Below, piece by piece: positions 18,360 through 27,546 of a DNA stretch of 64,000 nucleotides. The notes under the pieces were generated by a model. The model did not search any database. It was not told the DNA's origin and saw only the letters and a list, made by a program, of their open reading frames with translations. This DNA comes from Geminicoccus roseus DSM 18922 (GTDB taxonomy: Bacteria > Pseudomonadota > Alphaproteobacteria > Geminicoccales > Geminicoccaceae), in NCBI RefSeq assembly GCF_000427665.1, contig NZ_KE386572.1:5357496-5421495 (forward strand). The letters are read 5' to 3'. Every line of letters starts with the position of its first letter. The first letter of the stretch is position 1. The position numbers were made by a program, and so were the translations under genes.

Positions 18360-19139
18360 CTACACCGTCGGAACGGTTCCGCCGTCGATCACATGCTCGG
18401 TGCCCGTGATGGACGCGGCGCGGTCGGAGGCAAGGAACGCAACCAGGCTGGCGACCTCGGCCGGTTTGCTTGGCCGGCCGATCGGGATGCCGCCCAGGGT
18501 GTCCATGATCATCTTCCTGCCGCCCTCGATGTCTGTCCCCGCCTTCTCCGCAAGACGGCGCGCAAGCTCGGTCGAGGCTTCCGTCTCGATCCAGCCGGGC
18601 GAGACCCGCACCACCCGCACGCCCTTCGGCGAGACCTCCTTGGAGAGGCTCTTGCTGTAGGTCGAGAGCGCGGCCTTGGCCGCGGCATAGGCTGTCGTGG
18701 CTTCGGGAAGGGGAAGGACCCGCTGGATGGACGACACATGGATCACCACCCCGCCGCCTTGAGCGATCATGCCCGGCAGGAGCCGTCGGTCGAGGCGGAC
18801 GGCAGGAAAGAGGTTGAGATCGAGCTCTTTCCGCCATTGGTCCTCCGTCAGCGCGGCAAAGCCTCCGGCCGGGGCGGACGAGCCGCCGAGCATGTGGACG
18901 ATGATGTCGACCCCGCCCAGGTGGCGATGCACCGTCTCCGCCAGGGCCGCGCAACCTTCGTCAGTCATCAGATCGACCGCCACGAAGTCGTCATCCGACA
19001 GGCCCGCTGGTCGCGAACGCGCACATGTCAGGACACGCGCCCCGAGATCGCGGAACAGTTCCACCGTAGCTGCCCCCGCGCCGCGCGTGCCCGAGGTGAT
19101 CAGCGCGCGCTTGCCCGCCAGGGTAACGAACCCGCTCAT
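18360..19139 (-). CDS. SDR family oxidoreductase
   Basis: 259 aa short-chain dehydrogenase. The N-terminal dinucleotide-binding segment is [13 protein letters not shown] (a [10 protein letters not shown] variant of TGxxxGxG). The catalytic region reads [13 protein letters not shown] followed by YAAAKAAL (Tyr and Lys), and the C-terminus has the usual SPGWIETE. The ATG overlaps the stop of the SnoaL-like gene (ATGA), so both form an operon divergent from a LysR regulator. Substrate unknown. Confidence 0.9.
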   Translation of the reverse strand: MSGFVTLAGKRALITSGTRGAGAATVELFRDLGARVLTCARSRPAGLSDDDFVAVDLMTDEGCAALAETVHRHLGGVDIIVHMLGGSSAPAGGFAALTEDQWRKELDLNLFPAVRLDRRLLPGMIAQGGGVVIHVSSIQRVLPLPEATTAYAAAKAALSTYSKSLSKEVSPKGVRVVRVSPGWIETEASTELARRLAEKAGTDIEGGRKMIMDTLGGIPIGRPSKPAEVASLVAFLASDRAASITGTEHVIDGGTVPTV

Positions 19140-19459
19140 GCGCCGATCTCCAGGCCTGCGATCCGGCCGTCAGCAAGGTGGAACGCGAAGGTGAGCGTCG
19201 TGGGACTGCCGGGGAACCGGCCGGTCACCCGGGCGCGGACCCTGGTCACGCCGTCCTGTTCGTCCATCTCGAACGGCTCCGCGACGTGCTGGTACTTTGC
19301 CTTCGCCATCTGCCACCACGCCCGAATGGCCTCCTGGCCGACATGGCTCCGCCCCTCGTCCTTGACGATGCCGCCCGGCATGAAGGCGCTGGCCAGAGCC
19401 CCGCCTTCGTTGCTCCTGTCCGCATCGAAATAGGCCTGGATTGGAACAGGCAGGTTCAT
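19136..19459 (-). CDS. SnoaL-like / NTF2-fold polyketide-cyclase-type small protein
   Basis: 107 aa; start at 19459 is supported by AGGAGC just upstream. [20 protein letters not shown] and the later [16 protein letters not shown] strands fit the NTF2-like family, in which members act as small isomerases or hydrolases or are non-catalytic. It is the first gene of the operon with the SDR and is divergent from LysR, so probably LysR-regulated. The open frame extends 136 codons further upstream but that part lies antisense to lysR. Confidence 0.8.
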   Translation of the reverse strand: MNLPVPIQAYFDADRSNEGGALASAFMPGGIVKDEGRSHVGQEAIRAWWQMAKAKYQHVAEPFEMDEQDGVTRVRARVTGRFPGSPTTLTFAFHLADGRIAGLEIGA

Positions 19460-19568
19460 CAAACCGCTCCTTGTCTCTGCATGGCTTGGGCTGCACCACC
19501 AGATACGGCTGGACGTCCGTTCCGATAAGCCGGACAAATCCGGCTGAGGCATTGCGGAATCCAGGACA

Positions 19569-20474
19569 ATGTATCGGGCTGGGCTGAACGATCTCGATGC
19601 GGTGATGGCCATTGCGCGACGGGCCTCGTTCCGGTCGGCGGCCCGCGATCTGGCCATGTCGACGACCGCGCTCAGCAACGCGATCGCGAAACTCGAGGCG
19701 GATCTGGGGGTCCGTTTGTTCAACCGCACCACGCGCAGCGTTTCGCTCACCGATGCTGGGCGGCGGTTCGTCGAGCAGGTCGGCCCGGCCTTGCAGGACA
19801 TCCATGCCGCCATGGAAGCCGCGCGCTCGCAGCAGGCGACCCCGTCGGGCACGCTTCGCATCAACACCTTTCCGACGGCGGCGCGCGAGATCCTTTTACC
19901 CCTCGTGCTCGAGTTCCTGCGTCGCTATCCGCAGGTGCATCTCGACCTCGTCACCGAGGGAGAGCTCGTCGATATCGTGGCGGAAGGCTTTGATCTGGGC
20001 GTGCGTGGCGCCGCCCAGGTACCCAGCGACATGATCGCCGTGTCCCTGGGGCAGCCGCAGCGTTTCGCGGTCGCAGGCTCGCCAAGCTATTTCAGCAAGC
20101 GCGACCGGCCGCGCATCCCCTCCGATCTCCTGGATCACCCGTGCGTTCGCGTCCGCCTGCCGAACGGCGCCCTTTACCGGTGGCAGTTCGAGAAAGGCGG
20201 ACAGACGGCCCAGATCGAGGTCCACGGACCGCTCACACTCGACGAGGCCAGTCTTGCACGAGCCGCCGTGCTGGAAGGCACCGGGATCGGCTTCTTCATG
20301 GAGCCGGACGTGCGCGCCGATCTCCAGGCGGGGCGCCTTGTCCGGGTGCTGGAGGACTGGACGCCGCCGTTCGGGGGCCTCTGCCTGTACTACCCGGGAC
20401 GACGCAACCCCTCGGCGGCCCTCAAGGCGTTCATCGGCCTGGCACGGGAGCTTGCCCGGCCATCCGCCCGATGA
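19569..20474 (+). CDS. LysR family transcriptional regulator
   Basis: 301 aa: N-terminal winged helix ([40 protein letters not shown]) and a substrate-binding effector domain ([20 protein letters not shown]). Closest in style to the CrgA/AaeR subgroup. It is divergent from the SnoaL-SDR operon with a 109-base shared promoter region and probably controls it and itself. Confidence 0.92.
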   Translation: MYRAGLNDLDAVMAIARRASFRSAARDLAMSTTALSNAIAKLEADLGVRLFNRTTRSVSLTDAGRRFVEQVGPALQDIHAAMEAARSQQATPSGTLRINTFPTAAREILLPLVLEFLRRYPQVHLDLVTEGELVDIVAEGFDLGVRGAAQVPSDMIAVSLGQPQRFAVAGSPSYFSKRDRPRIPSDLLDHPCVRVRLPNGALYRWQFEKGGQTAQIEVHGPLTLDEASLARAAVLEGTGIGFFMEPDVRADLQAGRLVRVLEDWTPPFGGLCLYYPGRRNPSAALKAFIGLARELARPSAR

Positions 20475-20507
20475 CCGGCCGTGACAGCTTATCTGACCAG
20501 GGAGAGA

Positions 20508-21254
20508 TCAGCCCGAAGCGGCCAGCGCAACGGCGTCCGCGCCAGCCGGCAGGCGCATCGGGGATGTGGGGTCGGTCGCGGCACGCCAGATGGCCTCCGC
20601 CACGTCACGGGAGTGGGTGACGTCCGAGGAGGACTGGGCCCAGTTGGCGAAGACGTCCTGCACCAAGCCGGCATAGGCTTCCGGAAAGCCGTCCCGCATC
20701 CGAGCCCGCGCGTTGTCGCCGAACCGGGTCTCCGGGGCCCGTCCCGGCAGCACCAGGCTTACCCGGATGCCGAACTGCCGGAGTTCCAGGGCCAGCACCT
20801 CGGTGAACGCGTTCACCGCCGCCTTGCTGGCCGTATAGGTCGAAAGCAGAGGGAGCGGCTTCATGGTCACGCTCGAGGTGACGTTCACGATAATCCCGGC
20901 CCGCCGTGCCCGGAACTGAGGCAGCACCGCCTGGGTCACCGCCATCGTGCCGAACGTGTTGGTCTCGAAGATCTCCCGCGCCATCTCCATGGGCGTGCCT
21001 TCGAGAGCATTGAGCCAGCCGATCCCGGCATTGTTGACCAGGACATCGACCGGCCCGGCTATTTCCACGGCCTGGCGGATGCTGTCCCGGTCAGTGACGT
21101 CGAGGCCCAGGATGCGCAGGCGGTCGGAGGCTGGAAGCACGTCCTCCCTTGGCGCGCGCATCGTGGCGACAACCGTCCAGCCACGATCGAGAAAGAGACG
21201 GGCGGTATCGAGGCCGAATCCGGACGAACATCCGGTGATCAGAACGGTCTGCAT
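20508..21254 (-). CDS. SDR family oxidoreductase
   Basis: 248 aa. N-terminal VLITGCSSGFGLDTA (TGxxxGxG), VNNAGIG, catalytic Ser in VTSSVTMKPL and YTASKAAVNAFTEVLALEL are all present. It is divergent from an AraC-type regulator 101 bases away, a typical regulator-target arrangement. Probably a carbonyl reductase; substrate unknown. Confidence 0.92.
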   Translation of the reverse strand: MQTVLITGCSSGFGLDTARLFLDRGWTVVATMRAPREDVLPASDRLRILGLDVTDRDSIRQAVEIAGPVDVLVNNAGIGWLNALEGTPMEMAREIFETNTFGTMAVTQAVLPQFRARRAGIIVNVTSSVTMKPLPLLSTYTASKAAVNAFTEVLALELRQFGIRVSLVLPGRAPETRFGDNARARMRDGFPEAYAGLVQDVFANWAQSSSDVTHSRDVAEAIWRAATDPTSPMRLPAGADAVALAASG

Positions 21255-21355
21255 GGCGAGGTTCCCGAACCTGGTCTGTACTGACGCGACGATAGACCAG
21301 GACGAACGGACGCCCTATCATAGGAAGTCCGGGGTTTCTTCGCCAAAGTCCGAAA

Positions 21356-22315
21356 ATGGTTGATCCTCTCGCTGAGTTCGTCACGCTGCTCCAGCCGGGC
21401 GCCCCGTTCTCCAAGATGGTCAGCGCGGCCGGATCCTGGCGGGTCCGCCGGGCGGAGGCCGGCCGGCCCTTCTATGCGTTGATCCTTGATGGTTCCTGCC
21501 GGCTCGACGTGACTGGCCACGCGCCGATCACCCTGGAGAAGGACGACTTCGTCCTGATCCCTGCAGCCTATGACTTCACGATGACGAGCCGCGAGCCTCC
21601 GGCGCCGGACGTCGCCGACACTGTCCCTGTTCCCTTATCCGATGGGGTGTTCCGCGTCGGCGATCCGGGCGAGGAAGCGGACTTGCGCGTGCTGGTCGGC
21701 TACTGCGTCTTCGCTTCTCCGGACGCGGCCCTGCTGGTTTCGCTCCTCCCCAGGCTCGTGTTCGTCCGCGGCGAGAAAAGGCTCAGCAACCTCGTGCAGA
21801 TGGTTGGAGAGGAAACCCGGGAGCGGCGGCCGGCACGGGAGGTCGTGCTGGCGCGCCTGCTCGAGGTGCTGCTGATCGAGGCGCTGCGTTCCGCCGCCGG
21901 CACCGCCGCCTCGCCCGGTCTCGTGCGCGGCCTCGCGGACATCAGGCTCGCGATCGCGCTGCGGCGGATGCATGAAGACCCGGCCCGGCCCTGGACGGTC
22001 GCAGAGCTGGCGAACGAGGCTGCCCTCTCCCGCTCCATGTTCTTCGAGCGGTTCACCCGCACCGTGGGCATCACCCCGATGGCGTACCTGCTCGCCTGGC
22101 GCATGGCTCTGGCCAAGGATCTGCTTCGGCAGAACGGGCTGGCCGTTTCCGAGGTCGCGGAACGGGTCGGCTATGGCTCCGCCAGCGCGTTCAGCGTGGC
22201 GTTCACCCGTCATGTCGGGCTCGCGCCGATGCGCTACGGACGGGAGCGGCCGGAAGGAGAGGTGCTTGCGACCGCAGCGCCCAGGGCTGCTCCCGCCAGC
22301 GCTCCGGCCGGCTGA
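21356..22315 (+). CDS. AraC family transcriptional regulator (AraC_N/cupin type)
   Basis: 319 aa. The N-terminal cupin-like domain (AGRPFYALILDGSCRLDV) belongs to the AraC_N-terminal family that often responds to aldehydes or alcohols. The C-terminal part has two helix-turn-helix motifs (WTVAELANEAALSRSMFFERF and VSEVAERVGYGSASAFSVAF). It likely regulates the divergent SDR gene. Confidence 0.92.
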   Translation: MVDPLAEFVTLLQPGAPFSKMVSAAGSWRVRRAEAGRPFYALILDGSCRLDVTGHAPITLEKDDFVLIPAAYDFTMTSREPPAPDVADTVPVPLSDGVFRVGDPGEEADLRVLVGYCVFASPDAALLVSLLPRLVFVRGEKRLSNLVQMVGEETRERRPAREVVLARLLEVLLIEALRSAAGTAASPGLVRGLADIRLAIALRRMHEDPARPWTVAELANEAALSRSMFFERFTRTVGITPMAYLLAWRMALAKDLLRQNGLAVSEVAERVGYGSASAFSVAFTRHVGLAPMRYGRERPEGEVLATAAPRAAPASAPAG

Positions 22316-22330
22316 CCCGATCCAGGTGCG

Positions 22331-23011
22331 TCAGGAAATGGGCGGGTCCAGGTGCACCCGGCGGCCGCCGGCGGCTTCCATGTCGGCCGGATCGTGGGTC
22401 ACCAGCAGGGTCGGCAGGCGCAGTTCCCGGGCATGATCGAACACGAAGGCCCGGAACTCCGCGCGCAGCGCGCTGTCCAGCTTGCTGAACGGCTCGTCGA
22501 GCAGCAGGGCATGCGGGGCAGCCAGCAGCGTGCGCAGGAGGGCGACCCGGGCGCGCTGGCCGCCGGAGAGGGTTGCCGGATCGCGATGCTCGAAGCCGGC
22601 AAGTCCCGCCTCGGCCAGCGCCTGCGCCACGGCGGCACACCGTTCGTCGCGCGACCGATGCAGCGTGCGCGGCAGGCCGAACATCAGGTTGCCGCCGACC
22701 GAAAGATGCGGAAACAGGACAGCATCCTGGAACAGGAGGCCCAGCCGGCGCTGCTCGGGTGGGAGCGTGTCGATGCGACGACCAGCGAGCACGACCCGGC
22801 CGGTGGCCTCGAAGGCGCGGCGGTCGATGAAGCCCGCGACATAGGCCAGCAAGGTCGACTTGCCGACGCCGCTGGCGCCCATGACGCTCACCACCTCGCC
22901 CGGCTGGATCGCGAGCGAGAAGTCGGCCAGGAGCGGCTCTGCCTCGTCGCGGGCGCGGATGGTGATCCCGTGCAGGGAAAGCCCGGCGGCTGGTTCCACG
23001 GGGTCGCTCAT
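22331..23011 (-). CDS. ynjD: ABC transporter ATP-binding protein, YnjD type
   Basis: 226 aa ATPase of an importer. Walker A GASGVGKST, signature LSGGQRARVALLRTL, Walker B LLLDEPFSKLD and the H-loop VTHDP are present. The ATG overlaps the stop of the permease gene (ATGA). The three genes match the Escherichia coli ynjBCD order, a predicted importer of unknown substrate related to thiamine/iron-type systems. Short length is usual for YnjD. Confidence 0.88.
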   Translation of the reverse strand: MSDPVEPAAGLSLHGITIRARDEAEPLLADFSLAIQPGEVVSVMGASGVGKSTLLAYVAGFIDRRAFEATGRVVLAGRRIDTLPPEQRRLGLLFQDAVLFPHLSVGGNLMFGLPRTLHRSRDERCAAVAQALAEAGLAGFEHRDPATLSGGQRARVALLRTLLAAPHALLLDEPFSKLDSALRAEFRAFVFDHARELRLPTLLVTHDPADMEAAGGRRVHLDPPIS

Positions 23012-24687
23012 CGGGCCAGGTCACGGCGGTTGCGGTAGAGGAGGGCCGGTGCCGCCAGCGCCAGACCGTAGCCGGCGAGCGGCAGGCTCGCCTGCAGGAC
23101 CGCCAGCATGCCGACCAAACGGCGGTCGGCGCCGCCGGCCAGGGTGACGGCCTCGGTGGTAAGGGTGACGATGCGGCCGGCCCCGGCGAACAGAGTCGGC
23201 AGATACTGGCCCACGCTCACCGCAAAGCCCACCGCCGCCGCAATCAGGATCGGGCGAAGCAGGATCGGCAGCTTGACCGCCAGGAAGATCCGGCAGGGTC
23301 CGGCACCCAGTGCGGCAGCGGCCGCGATCTGCCGGCGGTCGAGTGCGCGGAACGGGTCGGCCAGCGAGAGAAACACATAAGGGACCACGAAGATCGCGTG
23401 CACCCAGACCACCGCGACCAGGGTGCCGTCCAGGTCCAGCCGGATCAGGGCGACCTGGACGCCGAACAGGAAGCCGATCTGCGGCACCAGGAGCGGCAGG
23501 TAGAGCAGCCACAGCGAGCGCGTCGCCGGACGGCCGCCGCCCCTGGCCTCGTTCTCCAGGCAGGCCAGCGCCAGGACCAGAGCCAGGGCAGCCGAGGCGA
23601 TGCCGATGATCGCGGTGGTGCCGGCGGTGGCCAGGACCGGGCCGCCCTCCCTCAGCCACAGCCCGAACCGCCACTCTGCCGGCAGGAGGTCGGGGAACCG
23701 CCAGATGCCGGCGATCGACCAGACTCCCATCGCCGCCAGCGCCAGGAGGCCCAGGCCGACCAGGAGTGCGGCAAGGTCGGCGGCACGCCGGACGACGAAT
23801 GCCGCCACCGGCGAGGTCCCGCCCCGCTCGATCCAGCGGCGGCCGAGCCAGCCCAACGGGATCTCCGCCAGCCGCCAGACGAGGATCGCGCCCAGCACGA
23901 TCACGAGTTGCAGCACGGCGGCGGCCGCCGCAGGAAAATAGCGCTGCAGGTCGGCATCGGCGAACCAGCGGGTGGCGATCACGGCCAGCGGCGGCGGCTG
24001 GCCCGGGGCAAGGATCATCGCCACGTCCACCGCCGAGAGGGAGAAGGCCATCACCGCGAATACCGGCAGGCGGATCTGCGGGTAGATCTGCGGGAAGACC
24101 GTCTTGACCCAAGCCAGGGCTGGCGGCTGCCCGAGGGCGCAGGCGGCGGCCATGGTACGCGCGACCGGCACCTGCGCGGAGGCTGCCATCGTCATCAGGA
24201 CGAGGTAGGGCACCTCCTTGAGCAGCAGCCCGGCCACGAAGCTCAGGCCCAGCGGATCCTGCACGGTTGCCAGCCCCACCGGCGGCCGGTCCCAGCCGGT
24301 CAGCCAGGGCGAGACCAGGCGGACCAGCCAGCCGCTCGGCATCACCAGGAAGGCGAAGCCCAGCGCCATCGTGCTGGGCGGGCTGGCCAGCAGCAGCGCC
24401 AGCGCCGAACGCAGCCGAGGAAAGGCCGGCCGCTCCGCCATGGCTGCGCAGAACCCGGCCGCCAGCAACAGGGAGAGCAGCGTGGCGAGCAGGCCGGAGG
24501 CGAGCGTCAGCCAGACGGCGCGCTCGATCCCGGGTGCTGCGAACAGCACCCGCCAGCCATCCAGGCCCAACGCGGTCCCGCCGATCGCCTCCAGATAGCC
24601 GAAGGCGGGCAGGATCGTCCCGATCAGGCCCGCGAGAAGCGGGATGAGGAGGAGCGACAGGGTGATCGCGGGCGCGAGGCGCAGCAT
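23008..24687 (-). CDS. ynjC: ABC transporter permease, fused double-domain YnjC type
   Basis: 559 aa with about twelve membrane segments forming two permease halves in one chain; the EAA-like loops read AACALGQPPALAWVKTVFP and AAAALGAGPCRIFLAVKLP. This fused form is what YnjC and ThiP/FbpB-type permeases have. It begins ten bases after the solute-binding gene stops. Confidence 0.88.
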   Translation of the reverse strand: MLRLAPAITLSLLLIPLLAGLIGTILPAFGYLEAIGGTALGLDGWRVLFAAPGIERAVWLTLASGLLATLLSLLLAAGFCAAMAERPAFPRLRSALALLLASPPSTMALGFAFLVMPSGWLVRLVSPWLTGWDRPPVGLATVQDPLGLSFVAGLLLKEVPYLVLMTMAASAQVPVARTMAAACALGQPPALAWVKTVFPQIYPQIRLPVFAVMAFSLSAVDVAMILAPGQPPPLAVIATRWFADADLQRYFPAAAAAVLQLVIVLGAILVWRLAEIPLGWLGRRWIERGGTSPVAAFVVRRAADLAALLVGLGLLALAAMGVWSIAGIWRFPDLLPAEWRFGLWLREGGPVLATAGTTAIIGIASAALALVLALACLENEARGGGRPATRSLWLLYLPLLVPQIGFLFGVQVALIRLDLDGTLVAVVWVHAIFVVPYVFLSLADPFRALDRRQIAAAAALGAGPCRIFLAVKLPILLRPILIAAAVGFAVSVGQYLPTLFAGAGRIVTLTTEAVTLAGGADRRLVGMLAVLQASLPLAGYGLALAAPALLYRNRRDLAR

Positions 24688-24697
24688 CGGCCCGGGC

Positions 24698-25927
24698 TCA
24701 AGGCAGGTAGCGCTGCTCCCAGGCCTCGACGATCCGGGTCATCCAGCTCGGGTGCGGCTCCAGCAGCATGCTGCCCATCTCCTGGTTGGTGGGCACGGCC
24801 ACGGCATCGGCCGGGCGTTCGAACAGCGCCTGCTGCGCCGGGTCGAGTTTCGCCAGGTCCAGCACGGTGAAGTTGCCGAGCTGCTCCGGGTCCTGGGCGC
24901 GGGCCTGGACCTCGGGCGAGAGCAGGAAGTCGGCGACCACCATCGCCGCTTCCTTGTGGGCGGCGTTGTAGGGGATCGCCACGAAGCTGGTATTGCCGAT
25001 GGTGCCGCCGTCCGGGACATAGACCCGCGCAGTCCTGGGCAGCGTGCCCAGCCGAATCGCAACTGCGGCCTCGGCTGGGTTGAACGCGGCGTACAGTTCG
25101 ATCTCGCCGTCGCTCATCAGCTGCCGCTGGGCGGGCCCATTCGCCGGAAACTCGCGCCCGCCTCGCCAAAGATGGGGGCGCAGCGCGTCGTACCAGGCCC
25201 AGAGCGGTTCGACGGTGGCGGCGAAGGTCGCGTCGGTCGCCGGCTCCTGCAGGACGGCCGGATCGGGGGCCAACTCGTAGAGGGCCTGCTTGAGGAAGGT
25301 GGCGCCCAGGAAGTCGCGCACGGTCGGATGGGTCAGCCGGCCGGGGTTCTCCTTCACCCATTCCAGCATGGCCGGCATTGAGCGCGGCAGATCATAGGCC
25401 GCGATGCGCGCGCTGTCGTAGACATAGACGATCTGTGCCATGTGCCAGGGCGATTCATATCCCTCGGTCGGCACGGTGAAGTCGATCACGTTGGAGGGCT
25501 TGTTGGTGGTGTCGACATAGCGCCAGTTCGGCAGATCCTGGGCGAACGGGCCGAACAGCAGGTCCTGCTGCCGCATCGCCAGGAAGTTGGCGCCGTTGAT
25601 CCAGACCAGGTCCACCGAGCCGCCCTGGTCGCGGCCGGCCGACTTCTCGGCCAGCACCCGCGCCACCGCCTCGGCGGTGTCGGTCAGCTTGACGTGCTCC
25701 ACCTCGACCCCGAAGCGCTCTTCCGCCTCCTCGCCGACCCAGGCGATGAACGCATTGGTCTGGGGATCGCCCGCCCAGGCGTTGAAGTAGACGGTCTGGC
25801 CGCGTGCCTCGGCCAGGACCTCGTTCCACTCCCGCGCCTGGCTGCCGGACGGGCTGCCGATCAGGGCGGCAAGCGCGACGGCCAGACCCAGGGCGTGGCG
25901 GACGATCGGGCTTCGGCGAGATGTCAT
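24698..25927 (-). CDS. ynjB: ABC transporter substrate-binding protein, YnjB type
   Basis: 409 aa with a signal peptide (LGLAVALAALIGSPSG to SQA). The mature start WNEVLAEARGQTVYFNAWAG and the segments VDLVWINGANF and IGNTSFVAIPYNAAH are characteristic of the YnjB family. Starts with ATG at 25927 behind GGAAGGAC. It captures the substrate in the periplasm for YnjC/YnjD. The ligand is not known for the family. Confidence 0.88.
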   Translation of the reverse strand: MTSRRSPIVRHALGLAVALAALIGSPSGSQAREWNEVLAEARGQTVYFNAWAGDPQTNAFIAWVGEEAEERFGVEVEHVKLTDTAEAVARVLAEKSAGRDQGGSVDLVWINGANFLAMRQQDLLFGPFAQDLPNWRYVDTTNKPSNVIDFTVPTEGYESPWHMAQIVYVYDSARIAAYDLPRSMPAMLEWVKENPGRLTHPTVRDFLGATFLKQALYELAPDPAVLQEPATDATFAATVEPLWAWYDALRPHLWRGGREFPANGPAQRQLMSDGEIELYAAFNPAEAAVAIRLGTLPRTARVYVPDGGTIGNTSFVAIPYNAAHKEAAMVVADFLLSPEVQARAQDPEQLGNFTVLDLAKLDPAQQALFERPADAVAVPTNQEMGSMLLEPHPSWMTRIVEAWEQRYLP

Positions 25928-26102
25928 GCGGTCCTTCCAAACTGGCTTGCGGCGAGCACCCGAGCATCGACCAACCCCGGGCTTACGGCGAGGCGGGCCT
26001 GCCAGAACGCCGGAGCATGGAAGTGGTTCGCTCCCAGCTGGAGAAAAGTTTCATGATTGCCAGCCTTTTCCATGGGCATGGTCGCCGTCGGTGGCTGCTG
26101 AC

Positions 26103-26729
26103 CTAGTTCAGCTTCTCCTTCTCACCAGGCCGGGCCAGGGTTGCCAGGGCGGAGCGGGCGATACCTTCAAGCAGGTCGCGATCGGCGGTCGCCCGGGCCA
26201 GGACCCGGATCGACACCACGGCCGACAGCAGGAGCCGGGCGGCTTCTGCGGCCGGCAGTGCCCCATCCACCCTGTTCGCCGCCTGCGCCCGCTCGACCGT
26301 CTGCCGAAATCCGCCTTCAATCTCGGCAAGCCCGGCACAGATCCGCTCGCGCAGCTCCGAATCGAACGGCGCCACCTCCATGGCGCTGTTGACCAGCATG
26401 CAGCCGCGCCGGTCGGCCAGCGAGACGGCGACCAGATCGACAAAGAAGGCTTTCAGCCCGGCCATGGGATCGGCGGCTTGGTCGAGCGCGCCGATCCGGC
26501 GGCGCATCGACTGGTCGAGATAGCGCTCCAGCGCGCGGACGAACAAAACGCGCTTGTCGCCGAAGGCGTTGTACAGGCTTGCGCTGGTCATCCCCATGGC
26601 TGCCGCGAGATCACGGATAGACGTCCCCGTGTATCCGCTCACCCAGAACTGGCCAATTGCCGCATCGAGAACCACGTTTTCATCGAACAAGCGTGGCCTT
26701 CCCACCTGAACATTCTCCTTTATCGCCAT
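26103..26729 (-). CDS. TetR family transcriptional regulator
   Basis: About 208 aa from the ATG at 26729; an in-frame start at 26756 is possible. HTH region: AAIGQFWVSGYTGTSIRDLA and MTSASLYNAFGDKRVLF. The C-terminal domain is typical of the AcrR/YxaF-like group. It is divergent from a peroxiredoxin gene and a perfect inverted repeat lies in the shared promoter, suggesting redox- or electrophile-responsive control of itself and its neighbour (inference). Confidence 0.9.
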   Translation of the reverse strand: MAIKENVQVGRPRLFDENVVLDAAIGQFWVSGYTGTSIRDLAAAMGMTSASLYNAFGDKRVLFVRALERYLDQSMRRRIGALDQAADPMAGLKAFFVDLVAVSLADRRGCMLVNSAMEVAPFDSELRERICAGLAEIEGGFRQTVERAQAANRVDGALPAAEAARLLLSAVVSIRVLARATADRDLLEGIARSALATLARPGEKEKLN

Positions 26730-26777
26730 GCCACATGGTTCGGCCGCGATACGCATTCCCGATATCCAACTTGACCG

Positions 26778-26799
26778 TTTTAGAACAAACGATCTAAAA
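26778..26799. promoter_or_regulatory. Probable TetR operator (7-bp inverted repeat)
   Basis: Perfect inverted repeat TTTTAGA, eight-base spacer, TCTAAAA in the AT-rich spacer between the divergent TetR and peroxiredoxin genes. Position and size fit a TetR-type operator covering both promoters. Seen directly; the binding protein is inferred. Confidence 0.65.
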
Positions 26800-26863
26800 A
26801 GGCAACCAAGCCGGCCGGTCTCCTACCGCGCCGGGACGATCCCACCATCTCATCGAGGACCAC

Positions 26864-27412
26864 ATGACCGATCTCACCCCGCTGTTCCCCCGTCAGAAGG
26901 TCCCCGGCCTGTCCGTGCCGCTGGCCGGTGGCGGGACCTTCGACCTCGCTGACGAGAAGCCGGGCAACTTCACGCTGGTCGTGTTCTACCGCGGCCTGCA
27001 CTGCCCGATCTGCAAGGCGCAGTTGCTCGACCTCCAGTCCAAGATCGAAGCGTTCGAGAGCAGGGGCGTCTCGGTCATCGCCATCTCCTCGGACGATGCC
27101 GAACGGGCCGAGCGAACCCAGGAAGCCTGGCACCTCGACAAGCTGCGGGTCGGCTATGGGCTGGACCTGAAGAAAGCCCGGGAATGGGGCCTGTTCATCT
27201 CGTCGGGCCGCGGCAAGACATCCGCGGGCATCGAGGAGCCGGCGCGCTTCAGCGAGCCCGGCCTGTTCCTGGTCCGCCCCGACGGCACGCTCTACTTCAG
27301 CAGCGTGCAGACCATGCCGTTCGCGCGGCCGGCGCTGGCCGACATCCTGGGGGCGGTGGATTTCGTGCTGAAGGCCGACTACCCGGCCCGCGGCGAGATC
27401 GAAAGCCTCTGA
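26864..27412 (+). CDS. Peroxiredoxin-like AhpC/TSA family protein
   Basis: 182 aa thioredoxin-fold protein. FYRGLHCPICKAQL carries a CxxC pair at the usual peroxidatic position. The rest follows the AhpC/TSA family (VIAISSDDAERAE, PGLFLVRPDGTLYF). Starts at an ATG behind GAGG. Probable thiol peroxidase or thiol-disulfide protein, divergent from TetR. Confidence 0.88.
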   Translation: MTDLTPLFPRQKVPGLSVPLAGGGTFDLADEKPGNFTLVVFYRGLHCPICKAQLLDLQSKIEAFESRGVSVIAISSDDAERAERTQEAWHLDKLRVGYGLDLKKAREWGLFISSGRGKTSAGIEEPARFSEPGLFLVRPDGTLYFSSVQTMPFARPALADILGAVDFVLKADYPARGEIESL

Positions 27413-27546
27413 GCAGGCGCGGACGGGGTGGGGCCGGATCCCACCCCGGTGCCTCCGGTAACCTTTTCCCCGTCCGCGGCGCAGTAGAAGGTGAAGAACG
27501 GAAGCGCAGCCACCCCGGCAGCGGGTTTGCCATCCAGGGAAACGAC

